The notes under the pieces are model-generated. The model had not been told where the DNA came from. It saw only the letters and a list, made by a program, of their open reading frames with translations, and made no database searches. A stretch of DNA of 64,000 nt from assembly GCF_015295825.1 (NCBI RefSeq), contig NZ_DVEH01000047.1:1-64000 (forward strand), given 5' to 3'. Origin of the DNA: Thermosynechococcus sp. M98_K2018_005 (lineage in GTDB: Bacteria > Cyanobacteriota > Cyanobacteriia > Thermosynechococcales > Thermosynechococcaceae). Shown one piece after another: positions 54,163-64,000 of this stretch (position 1 is the stretch's first letter; each line of letters begins with the position of its first letter). Position numbers and translations under genes: made by a program.

Positions 54163-55017
54163 CTATGCAATGGACAATTCAGGGGTAATGGAGGCTAACT
54201 GAAACTGGGGCATCGCTTCAGTGCACAGGGCAAGGGGGAAAGGCGATTCAGGATAACCCACCGCCAATAGACAAAGACCCGTAGGGGGGGCTGCATACTT
54301 GACAAGGTGGCGTTGCTCCTGCTGCCAAATTTCCGTAAAACTGGCGGGCGATCGCTGGCCTTGCCCCACCTGTACCAAGAGTCCCACTAACAGGCGCATC
54401 ATGCCGTAGAGAAACCCCGAAGCTTGCACCTCAATTTCCACAAGGGCACCGCGCCGCTGGCAGCTCACCGCCTGCACCTCCACCCAGGAATGGGCACGAT
54501 TGGAGCCAGACCGGTGAAAGGCGCTGAGGTGATGTCGCCCCAACAATGGCTGAAGCACTGCTGCCATTTTTTCCACATCCAAGGGGGCATAGTAGTAGTG
54601 CCATGTCCAAGGGCGCAGAAAGATATTGGGGCAGGGATCGGTATAGAGGGTATAGCGATAGCGACGCCACAGCGCCGAGAAACGGGCATGCCACTGATCG
54701 GGCACCACCGCCGCCGCACGAATCACCACATCGGCGGGCAACCGAGCATTGAGAATCCCCGGCCAACGATGAACAGGAATGGGCGAGTTGACCGTGACAT
54801 GAGCCACTTGACCAGCGGCATGAACCCCTGTATCGGTGCGACCTGCTGCAACAACAGAGACGGGATGATTGACAACGCTGGCGATCGCCTGCTCAATCAC
54901 CTCCTGCACCGTGCGCTGTCCCACCTGCCGTTGCCAGCCGTGGAAATAAGTGCCTTGGTACTGAATAAGCAGTGCCAAGCGTTGGCTGCTCTGAGGAGGT
55001 GCGATCGCCGTCATCAT
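54163..55017 (-). CDS. truA: tRNA pseudouridine(38-40) synthase
   Basis: A 284-residue pseudouridine synthase acting on the anticodon stem-loop of tRNAs. The catalytic Asp lies in [20 protein letters not shown] (about residue 59), and the family motifs [19 protein letters not shown] and [17 protein letters not shown] are present. Its position between rplQ and rplM is typical of cyanobacteria. The start may be either of two adjacent ATGs (55017 or 55014). Confidence 0.95.
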   Translation of the reverse strand: MMTAIAPPQSSQRLALLIQYQGTYFHGWQRQVGQRTVQEVIEQAIASVVNHPVSVVAAGRTDTGVHAAGQVAHVTVNSPIPVHRWPGILNARLPADVVIRAAAVVPDQWHARFSALWRRYRYTLYTDPCPNIFLRPWTWHYYYAPLDVEKMAAVLQPLLGRHHLSAFHRSGSNRAHSWVEVQAVSCQRRGALVEIEVQASGFLYGMMRLLVGLLVQVGQGQRSPASFTEIWQQEQRHLVKYAAPPTGLCLLAVGYPESPFPLALCTEAMPQFQLASITPELSIA

Positions 55018-55023
55018 TGCCTG

Positions 55024-55374
55024 CTACACCAGTTCAATGACCGCCAATTCGGCATTATCACCCCGCCGCCGCACACTGCGGATAATGCGGGTATAGCCAC
55101 CGTTGCGATCGCCATAGCGCTCTGGGGCCTGGGCAAACAGAGCATGCACCAGTTGCTTATCGTAGAGATAGCCAAGGGCACGCCGCCGTGCCGCCAAGGA
55201 GCCATCCTTTGCCAAGGTGATCATGCGCTCCGCCTCTGCGCGTACGGCCTTTGCCCGCGCTTTGGTGGTGGTAATGCGGCCGTGGCGAATTAATTCAGTG
55301 GTCAATGCCCGCAGCAGTGCTTTTCGTTGATCGGCTGGCAGTCCTAGCTGGGGAACCCGACGTTGGTGACGCAT
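55024..55374 (-). CDS. rplQ: 50S ribosomal protein L17
   Basis: A 116-residue protein: [58 protein letters not shown]. The ATG at 55374 has GAGG upstream at good spacing. The family ends near ELAVIEL as here. Confidence 0.96.
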   Translation of the reverse strand: MRHQRRVPQLGLPADQRKALLRALTTELIRHGRITTTKARAKAVRAEAERMITLAKDGSLAARRRALGYLYDKQLVHALFAQAPERYGDRNGGYTRIIRSVRRRGDNAELAVIELV

Positions 55375-55396
55375 AGACAAACCTCATTCAATCTCT

Positions 55397-56362
55397 CTAG
55401 TTACGGGCCGCTTTTTGGGGTGGTAGCGTAATTCCCAAGTGTTTTTGCAGTGCTTCGATCACTTCCTCGGCAGACTTTTGACCAAAGTTTTTGATCTCCA
55501 GTAGCTCTTCTTGGGAATACTCAAGGAGGTCAGCGACCGTATTCACTTGGGCACGCTTGAGACAGTTGTAGGCGCGCACCGACAAATTGAGTTGCTCAAT
55601 GGGAATTTGTCCCGTTTCATCATGCTCATCGGTGGTGGTGGCCTCGGCGGTGTGCAGGGGCACTTCCTTCAAGGGGCTAAAGAGATCCACGAGAATCGTT
55701 GCCGCCTGATTGAGGGCATCTTGGGGGGTCAAGCTGCCATTCGTCCAGATTTCCAGTTTTAGATAGTCTTGGAGCTGGCGATCGCCCTCTGCACCGGCAC
55801 TGCGCACCGAATCAACGGTGTAGTTCACCCGCCGCACCGGCATAAAGACCGCATCCAATTGCAGATAGTCCAGGGCAAGGCGATCGTCCCGTACCCGCTC
55901 CACTGAGCGATAGCCGCGACCCTGCTCAATCTTGAATTCCATCTCCAAGGTTGCCCCCGGCATCAGCGTGGCAATATAGTGGTTGGGGTTGACCACCTCC
56001 AGTTCAGAGCCAAGTTGCACCATACCAGCAGTGACCGTCAATGGCTCATTCTCAGGGGCTTGGGCAAAAAGGCGACCCATTTGGGGTTCTGAGGTGTGGC
56101 TGCGAATCACCAACTGCTTCATTTGCAACAAAATGTCCATGACATCTTCGCGCACACCGGGAATTGTTGAAAACTCATGATTCACACCGGCAATGCGCAC
56201 TGCTGTCACGGCACTACCGGGTAAGTTGGCAAGAAGAACCCGCCGCAGGGCATTCCCCACCGTAATCCCTTGACCGGGGACGAGGGGGTGCAGCGCAAAT
56301 TGGCCGTACTGCCCCTGATCTTCCTCAACCCGTGTTTCCAAACATTCAATTTGATATGCCAT
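55397..56362 (-). CDS. rpoA: RNA polymerase alpha subunit
   Basis: A 321-residue protein. The N-terminal dimerisation domain (FALHPLVPGQGITVGNALRRVLLANLPGSAV) is joined by an acidic linker to the alpha-CTD (PIEQLNLSVRAYNCLKRAQVNTVADLLEYSQEELLEIKNFGQKSAEEVIEAL). The ATG at 56362 has GGAG upstream; 20 open codons before it are discarded. Confidence 0.97.
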   Translation of the reverse strand: MAYQIECLETRVEEDQGQYGQFALHPLVPGQGITVGNALRRVLLANLPGSAVTAVRIAGVNHEFSTIPGVREDVMDILLQMKQLVIRSHTSEPQMGRLFAQAPENEPLTVTAGMVQLGSELEVVNPNHYIATLMPGATLEMEFKIEQGRGYRSVERVRDDRLALDYLQLDAVFMPVRRVNYTVDSVRSAGAEGDRQLQDYLKLEIWTNGSLTPQDALNQAATILVDLFSPLKEVPLHTAEATTTDEHDETGQIPIEQLNLSVRAYNCLKRAQVNTVADLLEYSQEELLEIKNFGQKSAEEVIEALQKHLGITLPPQKAARN

Positions 56363-56391
56363 AGCTGTGCTCCCAAGTGACCCAAACCAAC

Positions 56392-56784
56392 CTAAACCCG
56401 CCGCCGTTTGGGGGGACGGCAACCATTGTGGGGAATGGGGGTCACATCCCGAATGAGGGTAATTTCTAGACCTGCGGCTTGCAACGCCCGAATCGCTGTC
56501 TCGCGACCGGAGCCGGGACCGCTCACCATGACCTCAATTTGCCGCATCCCCTGATCAATGGCACGGCGAGCCGCATTATCAGCAGCCGTTTGAGCTGCAA
56601 AGGGTGTGCCTTTTTTAGCACCTTTGAAACCACTGGAGCCAGCAGAGGCCCAAGCAATCACCTCACCATTGGGGTCGGTAATTGAGACAATCGTGTTGTT
56701 AAATGTGGACTGAATGTGGGCAACGCCACTGGGGACATTGCGCTTTTGCTTACGAGGGCCAGAGCGTTTTGCAGAGGGTGCCAT
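56392..56784 (-). CDS. rpsK: 30S ribosomal protein S11
   Basis: A 130-residue protein with [54 protein letters not shown] and the conserved C-terminal [19 protein letters not shown]. It stands between rpsM and rpoA as in the alpha operon. Confidence 0.97.
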   Translation of the reverse strand: MAPSAKRSGPRKQKRNVPSGVAHIQSTFNNTIVSITDPNGEVIAWASAGSSGFKGAKKGTPFAAQTAADNAARRAIDQGMRQIEVMVSGPGSGRETAIRALQAAGLEITLIRDVTPIPHNGCRPPKRRRV

Positions 56785-56826
56785 AATCTATCCAAACCGT
56801 GAATCAGGTAGCAGGAGCGGAAAAAC

Positions 56827-57207
56827 TTATTTCTTAGCAGCGGGTTTTTTCTTACCAGCCACAGTGCGGCGACCACCACGACGGGTGCGAGCATTGGTAC
56901 GGGTGCGCTGACCACGAACCGGCAATCCAAGGCGATGCCGCCGCCCCCGGTAGCAACCAATGTCCATGAGCCGCTTAATATTCATGGCCTCGAGGCGGCG
57001 CAGATCCCCTTCCACTTGATACTCGTCAATCGCAGCCCGCAGTGCCGCAATATCGGCATCCGTCAAATCGCGGGTGCGGGTATCTGGGTTAACACCCGTT
57101 TTTGCCAAGATTTCTTTGGAGCGGGACAAGCCGATGCCATAGATGTAGGTGAGGGCAATTTCAATGCGTTTGTCGCGGGGTAAATCAACACCAGCAATAC
57201 GAGCCAT
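56827..57207 (-). CDS. rpsM: 30S ribosomal protein S13
   Basis: A 126-residue protein: [44 protein letters not shown] at the N-terminus, [27 protein letters not shown] near the end, then a lysine-rich tail. Confidence 0.97.
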   Translation of the reverse strand: MARIAGVDLPRDKRIEIALTYIYGIGLSRSKEILAKTGVNPDTRTRDLTDADIAALRAAIDEYQVEGDLRRLEAMNIKRLMDIGCYRGRRHRLGLPVRGQRTRTNARTRRGGRRTVAGKKKPAAKK

Positions 57208-57240
57208 GAATCTAGTTCCTATGTGTGCAACAACAGTGGG

Positions 57241-57354
57241 TTACCCTTGGCGCTGCTTGTGCTTCGGATTGGTGCAGATCACCATGACCCGGCCACGCCG
57301 CCGAATAACGCGGCATTTCTCACAAATACGCCGTACCGATGCTCTTACTTTCAT
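57241..57354 (-). CDS. rpmJ: 50S ribosomal protein L36
   Basis: A 37-codon gene: [20 protein letters not shown] at the start and [13 protein letters not shown] at the end. The four zinc ligands (C, C, C, H) of L36 are all present. It lies in the usual place between infA and rpsM. Confidence 0.96.
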   Translation of the reverse strand: MKVRASVRRICEKCRVIRRRGRVMVICTNPKHKQRQG

Positions 57355-57414
57355 ATCAGTTGCTCATCTAGTCGCAAATTTTACATTTTAGCAGAGTGGC
57401 CAACAAAGATCAAA

Positions 57415-57639
57415 TTACTTTTTGCGCAGACGATAGGTAATCCGCCCCTTGGTCAGGTCATAGGGGGTCAATTCCACCTTCACGCGATCGCCCGGCAAAA
57501 TTTTGATGTAGTTGCGGCGAATCTTGCCGGAAATATGGGCAAGGACATTAAAGCCATTGTCCAGATCCACCCGAAACATGGCGTTGGGCAATGACTCGGT
57601 CACTGTCCCTTCAATTTCAATGGCATCCTGTTTAGACAC
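57415..57639 (-). CDS. infA: Translation initiation factor IF-1
   Basis: A 74-residue OB-fold protein ([66 protein letters not shown]). The start codon is GTG, with GGAGGTGA ideally spaced. It overlaps the end of adk by 8 bp, so its ribosome site is inside adk. Confidence 0.96.
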
Positions 57640-58219
57640 GGTTCACCTCCCCAATACGTGCTTGAATGGCAGCAGTTACCTCTTCGATCGTACATGTTCC
57701 ATCAATGTGCACAAACTTGGGATGACTCATGTACTGTTGAATCATCGGTAGGGTTTCCCGCTCATAGACCTGTACCCGCTTGAGGATGGTTTCAGGAGTA
57801 TCATCGGAGCGCTGCTGACCGTTGACAGCTTGCTTAGCGCGATTGAGGGCGCGTTCCTGGAGAATCGCAGCGGGCACATCTAAGAAGAGCAAGTAATCGT
57901 AGTCTTGATGAATGCTTTTGAGCATCTCCTCAAAGACCGCTGCTTGTGCCACGTTGCGGGGAAAACCGTCCAAAAGCCAACCCGCAGCCGTATCTGGCTG
58001 TTGCAAGCGATTGGCCACCATATCCACAATTACCTGATCCGGTACCAGTTCACCGCGATCCATGTAGCTTTGAGCCTGTTGACCGAGGGGGGTGCCCGCA
58101 GCTCGCTCTGCCCGCAGAATATCCCCCGTGGAAATGTGGGGAATCCCTAAGAGCGTGGTCAGAATTGCTGCCTGCGTCCCTTTGCCCGAACCAGGGCCAC
58201 CAAACAAAATTAAACGCAT
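57632..58219 (-). CDS. adk: Adenylate kinase (short-LID form)
   Basis: A 195-residue P-loop kinase: [34 protein letters not shown], then [15 protein letters not shown]. The LID is short ([17 protein letters not shown]) and has no zinc fingers. Interconverts AMP+ATP and 2 ADP. The ATG shares one base with the secY stop. Confidence 0.96.
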
Positions 58220-59529
58220 TACTGCTTCACCATCCCCTCATAACGTTGTGAAATCACATAGGTTTGAATTTGTTTTGAGGTGTCAATAGCCACGCCCACC
58301 AAGATCAACAGGGAGGTCGCCCCCAGCCCTTGAAATGTTGTTACTTTGGTTGCACTCTCGACTGCCGTGGGAATAATCGCCACCAGACCCAAAAAGATCG
58401 CCCCTAGGAATGTCAAGCGGTTGAGAACTCGCTCTAGGTAATCAGAGGTGGCTTTGCCGGGTCGGATTCCCGGAATACTGGCGCCCATTTTTTTCAGGTT
58501 TTGGGACATATCCACAGGGTTGACCACCAAGGAGGAGTAAAAGTAGCTAAAGAAGAGAATCAACAGCAAATAGAAAATCACGTATAGCCACGGTGTCGGC
58601 CCTGCCGGAGAAACATAACTCGCAAATCGTGCCACAAGTTCGTTGCGGCTAAACTGCGCTAAGGTCGAAGGCAGAATCAGTACTGCTGAAGCAAAAATGA
58701 TCGGCATCACCCCCCCTTGGTTTAAGCGCAGGGGCAGGTAACTGGTTTGCTCGCGGTAGAGTTTGCGCCCCACTTGGCGACGTGCCGAAACAATGGGGAT
58801 GCGGCGGGTGCCCTCTTGCACAAAGACAATGCCGACAATCATGGCCAAAAAGACGGCCACCAGAATAACGATGCCGCCAATATTGCCACCACTTTCCGCA
58901 AGGGCGATTGTCTGACCCACCGAGGCAGGTAAGTAGGCAACAATGCTCAAAAAGATCAAGAGCGAAGCCCCATTACCTACACCCCGCTCAGTAATCAATT
59001 CGGAAATCCACATCACCACCATTGAGCCAGCGGTCAGACCAAGGACAATTTCAGCAACAAACCACGCCCCGGGATGCAAAGCCGCACCGGGAATTGAACT
59101 CACAAAAATGGCAATGCCAAAACTTTGCAGAACTGCCCAGCCCACAGCGACGTAGCGAGTAATTTGGGAAATTTTGCGGCGGCCGGCTTCCCCCTCATCC
59201 TTTTGTAGCCGCTCCAAGGAGGGGAGAGCGGCAGTCAGCAATTGCATGATGATGGAGGCATTAATATAGGGCAGGATGCCGAGGGCAAAAATCCCAAGGG
59301 CAGAGAGGCCACCGCCTGAAAAGATATCGAGGAAGCGAATCACGGCATTATCTTGCACGCTCTGGGCAAAAACGGCGCGATCAATCCCCGGAATAGGTAG
59401 ATAGATGCCAAGCCGTACCAAGATGAGTAGTCCAATGGTGATCAGGAGTCGCCTCCGCAGACCAGCCGCTTGAGCCATCTGCATAAAGGTTTCTTGGGCA
59501 GTGGGTGCCTTGCCGCGATTCACAATCAT
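58219..59529 (-). CDS. secY: SecY, protein translocase channel subunit
   Basis: A 436-residue membrane protein with ten hydrophobic helices. It has PIPGIDRAVFA and GGGLSALGIFALGILPYINASIIMQLL near the plug and TM2, the RRIPIVSARRQVG cytoplasmic loop, and PVDMSQNLKKMGASIPGIRPGKATSDYLERVLNRLTFLGA. It forms the Sec channel for both the thylakoid and plasma membrane. It follows rplO, as in the spc operon. Confidence 0.97.
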   Translation of the reverse strand: MIVNRGKAPTAQETFMQMAQAAGLRRRLLITIGLLILVRLGIYLPIPGIDRAVFAQSVQDNAVIRFLDIFSGGGLSALGIFALGILPYINASIIMQLLTAALPSLERLQKDEGEAGRRKISQITRYVAVGWAVLQSFGIAIFVSSIPGAALHPGAWFVAEIVLGLTAGSMVVMWISELITERGVGNGASLLIFLSIVAYLPASVGQTIALAESGGNIGGIVILVAVFLAMIVGIVFVQEGTRRIPIVSARRQVGRKLYREQTSYLPLRLNQGGVMPIIFASAVLILPSTLAQFSRNELVARFASYVSPAGPTPWLYVIFYLLLILFFSYFYSSLVVNPVDMSQNLKKMGASIPGIRPGKATSDYLERVLNRLTFLGAIFLGLVAIIPTAVESATKVTTFQGLGATSLLILVGVAIDTSKQIQTYVISQRYEGMVKQ

Positions 59530-59541
59530 ATTGGGGTTCCT

Positions 59542-60006
59542 CTATTCACTGTCGGCAGCAACGGAGGTCTCCACACATACCCCACCAGCGGCTTCAATCT
59601 TGCTACGGGCACTGCCACTAAAGGCAGCGGCATGAACCTCTAGCTTGACGTTGAGCTCACCATCCCCCAGCACTTTGAGGGGGTATTTGGCGGTGGTGAG
59701 AATGCCAGCTTCAAGGAGGGACGCAACCGTCACTACGCTATTGGCGGGTAGGGTATTGAGACGACCCACGTTGATCGTAGTGTAAACCTTCCGGTTGACG
59801 CGGGGAAAGTGCTTGAGTTTGGGGAGACGACGGTAGAGGGGGTTTTGACCACCTTCAAAGCCGGGACGGGTGGACCGACCGGAACGGGATTTTTGCCCGC
59901 GCATCCCAAAGCCACCACTTGCCCCTTGACCTGCGGCAATGCCCCGACCAATCCGCCGTTTGCGCCGTCGCGATCCCGCTTGGGGGTGCAGATCTTGAAA
60001 CCGCAT
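59542..60006 (-). CDS. rplO: 50S ribosomal protein L15
   Basis: A 154-residue protein: [63 protein letters not shown]. The ATG at 60006 has AGGAG upstream, so the two-codon-longer TTG start is rejected. Confidence 0.96.
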   Translation of the reverse strand: MRFQDLHPQAGSRRRKRRIGRGIAAGQGASGGFGMRGQKSRSGRSTRPGFEGGQNPLYRRLPKLKHFPRVNRKVYTTINVGRLNTLPANSVVTVASLLEAGILTTAKYPLKVLGDGELNVKLEVHAAAFSGSARSKIEAAGGVCVETSVAADSE

Positions 60007-60019
60007 GGACAACTCCTAA

Positions 60020-60544
60020 CTATTTGCTATAGAGGTTTTCAATGGGGATTTCCCGCGCCTCGGCAACTTCTTGGAAGGTGCGCAAGGCTGCAAGGGCTTC
60101 GAGGGCGGCCCGGGCATTGTTGAGGGGGTTGCTGGATCCCAGTTGTTTGGCCAGCACGTTGCGTACCCCTGCCAGCTCCAGAACGGTGCGCACAGAGCCA
60201 CCAGCAATTACGCCGGTTCCCGGTGCAGCAGGGCGAATCATGACACGGGCAGCACCGCCTTCACCAAAGGTGGGGTGGGGAATAGAGTTGGATTTGGTGA
60301 TCGGGACATCAATGAGGTGCTTTTTGCCATCGGCCACGCCTTTGCGCACCGCACCAATGACATCGGCAGCTTTACCCACACCCACACCCACTTGGCCACG
60401 CTCATTGCCAACGACAACAATGGCGCGGAAGCTCAGTTTTTTACCGCCTTTGACCACTTTGGAGACGCGGCGGATCTGGACGACCCGCTCTTGCCAGTCG
60501 GTTTCTTTTTCAACTTTGCGGGGGTTTTTACGACGATTTGCCAT
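60020..60544 (-). CDS. rpsE: 30S ribosomal protein S5
   Basis: A 174-residue protein with [43 protein letters not shown] and [43 protein letters not shown]. Spc-operon order is conserved (rplR upstream, rplO downstream). L30, which sits between S5 and L15 in many bacteria, is absent. Confidence 0.97.
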   Translation of the reverse strand: MANRRKNPRKVEKETDWQERVVQIRRVSKVVKGGKKLSFRAIVVVGNERGQVGVGVGKAADVIGAVRKGVADGKKHLIDVPITKSNSIPHPTFGEGGAARVMIRPAAPGTGVIAGGSVRTVLELAGVRNVLAKQLGSSNPLNNARAALEALAALRTFQEVAEAREIPIENLYSK

Positions 60545-60555
60545 CGGGTCATCCT

Positions 60556-60918
60556 CTAAAAGTCCAGTCCAGCTTCACGGGCGGCATCCGCCAAGGCCTT
60601 GACACGACCATGGTAGATATTACCACCGCGATCAAAGACAACGCGCTCAATGCCAGCGGCTTTGGCACGCTCTGCAATTAGTCGCCCCACTTCGATGGAG
60701 GCGGCACAGGTGCTGCCATCGCCCAGCTTTTGCCGTAGTTCTGGCTCAACACTCGAAGCAGCCACGAGGGTATGGTGCTGAGTGTCATCAATCACCTGGG
60801 CATAGATGTGCTGATGGGAACGAAAGACAGCGAGGCGGGGGCGATCGCTGGTACCTTTGACTTTGCGGCGAATGCGCTGATGCCGCCTTTGGCGAGCTGC
60901 AGTACGAGTTTGCTTCAT
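60556..60918 (-). CDS. rplR: 50S ribosomal protein L18
   Basis: A 120-residue protein with [29 protein letters not shown] and [28 protein letters not shown]. It begins right after the rplF stop. Confidence 0.97.
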   Translation of the reverse strand: MKQTRTAARQRRHQRIRRKVKGTSDRPRLAVFRSHQHIYAQVIDDTQHHTLVAASSVEPELRQKLGDGSTCAASIEVGRLIAERAKAAGIERVVFDRGGNIYHGRVKALADAAREAGLDF

Positions 60919-61482
60919 CTATTTCTTCCCTGTCTTACCAACTTTACGACGCACAAATTCACCCATATAGCGAATGCCCTTGCCCTTGTAGGGTTCAGGG
61001 GGACGTACGGCGCGAATACGGGCAGAGGTATTGCCAACCAGTTCTTTGTCAATGCCACTGACAAGGACAATCGTGCCCTGCTGCACTTTTTTACCTTGGT
61101 TATCCTCAATTTCTAGGGTAATGCCCTCGGGTGGCACAATCTCAACGGGGTGGCTGTAGCCTGTGCTGAGGACAAGGGTTTTGCCTTGGAGTTGGGCGCG
61201 GTAACCGACCCCTTGAATCTCCAGCTTTTTCGTAAACCCTTGGGAGACGCCTTCCACCATGTTGGCCAACAGCGTGCGGCAGAGGCCGTGGCGTTCTTTA
61301 GCGGGTCGAGAGTCATCGCGGCGCTTGACAACAATGCTTTCGCCCTCTTGAGCAACATTTACCTCGGGGGGAAAAACACGACTGAGCTGACCCTTGGGGC
61401 CTTTGACTGTGACCTGCTGCCCGTCTAGGGCAACGGTGACATTTTTGGGCAGGGGGATGGGACGCTTGCCAATACGAGACAT
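60919..61482 (-). CDS. rplF: 50S ribosomal protein L6
   Basis: A 187-residue protein: [34 protein letters not shown], with [29 protein letters not shown] at the end. Confidence 0.97.
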   Translation of the reverse strand: MSRIGKRPIPLPKNVTVALDGQQVTVKGPKGQLSRVFPPEVNVAQEGESIVVKRRDDSRPAKERHGLCRTLLANMVEGVSQGFTKKLEIQGVGYRAQLQGKTLVLSTGYSHPVEIVPPEGITLEIEDNQGKKVQQGTIVLVSGIDKELVGNTSARIRAVRPPEPYKGKGIRYMGEFVRRKVGKTGKK

Positions 61483-61500
61483 GTGGGACTTCCTCCGAGC

Positions 61501-61902
61501 TTACCAAACGTAACAGAGTACTTCGCCGCCAATGCCCTGCTTCCGTGCCTCGCGATCGGTCATGATACCGCTAGAGGTGGAGATGATGGCAATGCCGATG
61601 CCACCGAGCACCCGGGGCAACTCACGGGAATTGGCATAGACGCGCAGACCGGGTTTGCTTACCCGCTTGAGCGCAGTAATAATCGGCTGGCGCTGCTTAC
61701 CGCGATATTTTAGGGAAACCACAAGATGCCGTTTGATGCCATCCCCTTGCTCTTCAAAATCGCGAATAAACCCTTCCGCTTTCAGCACCTGCGCAATACT
61801 GCGAGTCATGCGTGTGGCTGGAATGGTGGTGGTTTGATGACGCGCAAGGTTTGCGTTGCGGATGCGAGTTAGCATATCGCCAATCGTGTCATTTACTGCC
61901 AT
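61501..61902 (-). CDS. rpsH: 30S ribosomal protein S8
   Basis: A 133-residue protein: [38 protein letters not shown], ending [26 protein letters not shown]. It directly follows rplE; S14, which lies between L5 and S8 in many bacteria, is not present. Confidence 0.97.
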   Translation of the reverse strand: MAVNDTIGDMLTRIRNANLARHQTTTIPATRMTRSIAQVLKAEGFIRDFEEQGDGIKRHLVVSLKYRGKQRQPIITALKRVSKPGLRVYANSRELPRVLGGIGIAIISTSSGIMTDREARKQGIGGEVLCYVW

Positions 61903-61930
61903 AGTTGCTCCTTAAAATCTGCCTCCGGCG

Positions 61931-62476
61931 TTAGTTCTCACGGAACGGCATGCCCATTGCTTTGAGCAGGGCGCGTCCTTCTTCATCAGTATTGGCAGTG
62001 GTGATGATTGAGACATCCATGCCGCGAATTTGATCAATGTCGTCGTAGTTGACTTCGGGGAAAATCAGTTGCTCGCGCAAACCTAGGGTGTAGTTGCCCC
62101 GGCCATCAAAGCTTTTGGGGTTAACACCGCGAAAGTCACGAATCCGTGGCAGTGCCAAGTTAATCAAGCGATCCAAAAAGGCATACATGCGATCGGAACG
62201 CAGCGTCACCGCAACCCCCACGGGCATGCCTTTGCGGATTTTGAAGCCAGCGATCGCCTTCTTGGCGCGGGTAACTACGGGCTTTTGGCCTGTAATCGTG
62301 GCAATTTCTGCCAGTGTGGCTTCAAGGGCTTTGGCATTTTGCGCCGCTTCACCGAGACCCCGGTTGACAGTCACTTTGACAATCTTGGGCACTTGGTGGA
62401 TGTTTTTGTACTGGAATTGCTGCATAAGCTGCGGCACAACGGTTTTGTTGTAGTGATCTTTGAGGCGTTGGGACAT
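61931..62476 (-). CDS. rplE: 50S ribosomal protein L5
   Basis: A 181-residue protein with [68 protein letters not shown] and [40 protein letters not shown]. Confidence 0.97.
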   Translation of the reverse strand: MSQRLKDHYNKTVVPQLMQQFQYKNIHQVPKIVKVTVNRGLGEAAQNAKALEATLAEIATITGQKPVVTRAKKAIAGFKIRKGMPVGVAVTLRSDRMYAFLDRLINLALPRIRDFRGVNPKSFDGRGNYTLGLREQLIFPEVNYDDIDQIRGMDVSIITTANTDEEGRALLKAMGMPFREN

Positions 62477-62534
62477 GGGGCTTCTCCTAGGGGCATTCTC
62501 TGGGCTGGGTCAGAGAGGGGAAAGCGGGTTAGAC

Positions 62535-62888
62535 CTAATCAATGATTTCGCCAGTTTTCTTAAGCATCCGTACCTTACGGCCATCTTCGGTGTAGGTGTA
62601 GCAGATGCGGCTGGCCACGTTTTGCTTGGTGGAGTAGAGCATCACCTTACAACTGTGAATCGGGGCTTCCTTGGTGATAATTTGCCCAGATTCTCCCTCT
62701 TGGCGGGGCTTGACGTGTTTGGTTTTCAGGTTCACCCCTTTGACAATCACCTGACTGGTCTTGGGGAAAACGGCGAGGACTTCACCGACTTTGGCTTTGT
62801 CGCTGCCAGCGATGACTTGAACCGTGTCCCCTTTTTTCACGTGCATGCGATAGCGCATAGGCTTTTTATTTGCTTTCTTGGCCGCCAT
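62535..62888 (-). CDS. rplX: 50S ribosomal protein L24
   Basis: A 117-residue KOW-domain protein: [56 protein letters not shown]. It has a short lysine-rich N-terminal extension ([14 protein letters not shown]). It shares one base with the rplN stop. Confidence 0.96.
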   Translation of the reverse strand: MAAKKANKKPMRYRMHVKKGDTVQVIAGSDKAKVGEVLAVFPKTSQVIVKGVNLKTKHVKPRQEGESGQIITKEAPIHSCKVMLYSTKQNVASRICYTYTEDGRKVRMLKKTGEIID

Positions 62889-63256
62889 TAGAGTACCTCC
62901 GGTGCCAATGAAACAATTTTCGTGAAGTTTTTATCCCGCAGCTCACGAGCCACAGGACCAAAGACACGGGTGCCGCGAGGGTTGCCCTCCTGGTTAATCA
63001 AGACAGCGGCGTTGTCATCAAAGCGAATGCTCATGCCACTTTCACGGCGGATGGTTTTGCGGGTGCGCACAATGACAGCGCGAACCACATCGGATTTTTT
63101 CACTGCCATATTGGGGGTAGCATCTTTGACGGTGGCAATGATTACATCGCCCACGCTGCCGTAGCGACGGTTACCGCCGCCGAGCACACGGATGCAGAGG
63201 AGCTTTTTGGCGCCGCTATTGTCGGCAACGTTGAGATAGGTTTCCTGTTGAATCAT
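62888..63256 (-). CDS. rplN: 50S ribosomal protein L14
   Basis: A 122-residue protein: [39 protein letters not shown], ending [24 protein letters not shown]. Confidence 0.97.
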   Translation of the reverse strand: MIQQETYLNVADNSGAKKLLCIRVLGGGNRRYGSVGDVIIATVKDATPNMAVKKSDVVRAVIVRTRKTIRRESGMSIRFDDNAAVLINQEGNPRGTRVFGPVARELRDKNFTKIVSLAPEVL

Positions 63257-63268
63257 GGCTGGCTCTCC

Positions 63269-63517
63269 TTAGGCAGTGCGAGGACTGAGAATCTCGGCAA
63301 TGACCCAACGCTTAGTGCGACTCAGGGGACGGGTTTCCCGAATGCGCACGCGATCGCCCACTTTGGCTTCGTTGTTTTCATCATGGGCTTTGTAGCGGCG
63401 GGTTTTGACGACAATTTTGCCGTACTTGGGATGGGGGGCGCGGTTTTCGACAGCAACGACAACGGTTTTTTGCATTTTGTCGCTGACGACAACGCCAACA
63501 CGTTCTTTAACTGCCAT
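63269..63517 (-). CDS. rpsQ: 30S ribosomal protein S17
   Basis: An 82-residue OB-fold protein: [69 protein letters not shown]. The ATG overlaps the rpmC stop by one base. Confidence 0.97.
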   Translation of the reverse strand: MAVKERVGVVVSDKMQKTVVVAVENRAPHPKYGKIVVKTRRYKAHDENNEAKVGDRVRIRETRPLSRTKRWVIAEILSPRTA

Positions 63518-63729
63518 TAGTCTTGGCCTCCACTGCGGCGACGTTCATTCTCAAGGGTTAAAAGCTGTGCCAACTCGTGGCGGAGATGCTTAAATTGATG
63601 GGGCTTGACCTCTTGGCGGGTGGCTTTTTTGAAGCGGAGATCAAAGAGTTGTTTCTTAATCGCGGCAATGCGATCGCTGACTTCTTGATCACTCAGTTCC
63701 CGCAAGTCTTTCATTTTTGTCAGTGCCAT
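63517..63729 (-). CDS. rpmC: 50S ribosomal protein L29
   Basis: A 70-residue helical protein: [64 protein letters not shown]. Confidence 0.96.
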   Translation of the reverse strand: MALTKMKDLRELSDQEVSDRIAAIKKQLFDLRFKKATRQEVKPHQFKHLRHELAQLLTLENERRRSGGQD

Positions 63730-63731
63730 TC

Positions 63732-64000
63732 TTAACCCTCCTGTTGTTCCTCTTCTTGATTGCGCACCAGAAAACGGGTCTTGATCGGCATTTTGTAGGC
63801 AGCAAGGCGCATGGCTTCGCGGGCAACCGCCTCCGGCACACCGGCAATTTCATACATAATGCGACCGGGTTTGACCACCGCCACCCAGTATTCCGGTGAA
63901 CCTTTTCCTGACCCCATCCGCGTTTCGGCAGGCCGCATCGTCACGGGCTTATCGGGGAAAATGCGAATCCAAATTTTGCCACCGCGGCGGATATAGCGGG
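63732..64000 (-). CDS. rplP: 50S ribosomal protein L16, C-terminal part (cut by window end)
   Basis: About 88 residues are visible, read from the window edge as [78 protein letters not shown]. The N-terminal third lies beyond 64000. The tail NQEEEQQEG is slightly longer than usual. Confidence 0.96.
   Translation of the reverse strand, partial: RYIRRGGKIWIRIFPDKPVTMRPAETRMGSGKGSPEYWVAVVKPGRIMYEIAGVPEAVAREAMRLAAYKMPIKTRFLVRNQEEEQQEG

Overview
The window looks like a chromosome segment of a thermophilic unicellular cyanobacterium close to Thermosynechococcus. The evidence is the gene content (ccmP, cyanobacterial-type gshA, ferredoxin-thioredoxin reductase ftrC, pilB-pilT-pilC, cyanobacterial DUF3110/DUF3143/DUF4278 proteins), the many GCGATCGC-type HIP1 octamers, and compact moderately GC-rich coding. 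The genus is an inference from gene content, not from a database match.

Layout. (1) 1-17.25 kb is core: tRNA-Pro, lepA, a propeller-transglutaminase protein, clpC, a HAD phosphatase, the carboxysome shell protein ccmP, a UvrD-like helicase, glycosyltransferase/DUF3110, an ExbB/TolQ-like channel, an ECF sigma / anti-sigma / Spy-like periplasmic module, lpxB and gshA. (2) 17.4-34.4 kb is a strongly accessory region. It opens with wreckage of a type III-B CRISPR (Cmr) locus (a Cas10/Cmr2 piece and a probable Cmr4 piece). An intact long Argonaute gene follows, then an 11.5-kb island, then a second copy of the same Argonaute unit in the same orientation. The two copies form a 2,234-bp direct repeat (18346-20579 and 32110-34343). 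The island holds a broken vapBC, a translationally coupled operon (ClpS-like membrane protein, DUF6882, TPR, VOC, DUF1963, DUF218 remnant, DUF6331-VOC fusion), a type III restriction-modification system broken in both res and mod, a Uma2 nuclease, XisI and a DUF2283/BECR-like toxin-antitoxin pair. (3) 34.7-53 kb is core again: an RDD membrane protein, an adenosine deaminase-like enzyme, leuD, a glycosyltransferase, a SPOR-type protein, a beta-helix/LapA cluster, the type IV pilus motor genes pilB-pilT-pilC with a J-protein, a cysteine desulfurase, a CAU-anticodon tRNA (probably Ile2), ftrC and the agmatine-to-putrescine pair aguA-aguB. (4) 53-64 kb is the end of the S10-spc-alpha ribosomal operon on the minus strand, from rplP (cut by the window edge) to rplQ, truA, rplM, rpsI and rpmE.

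How the parts relate. The most notable region is the Argonaute-flanked island. The geometry fits single-crossover (Campbell-type) integration of a circle of about 13.76 kb into a resident ago gene, though a local duplication or a misassembly gives the same picture. The recognisable competing defence systems here (Cmr, type III R-M, VapC) are all broken, while both Argonaute genes keep the complete DEDD catalytic set. Inside the island a chain of ATGA/GTGA overlaps links small single-domain proteins with a membrane-anchored, zinc-ribbon ClpS-like protein. I know of no described system with this composition, and its function is unknown.
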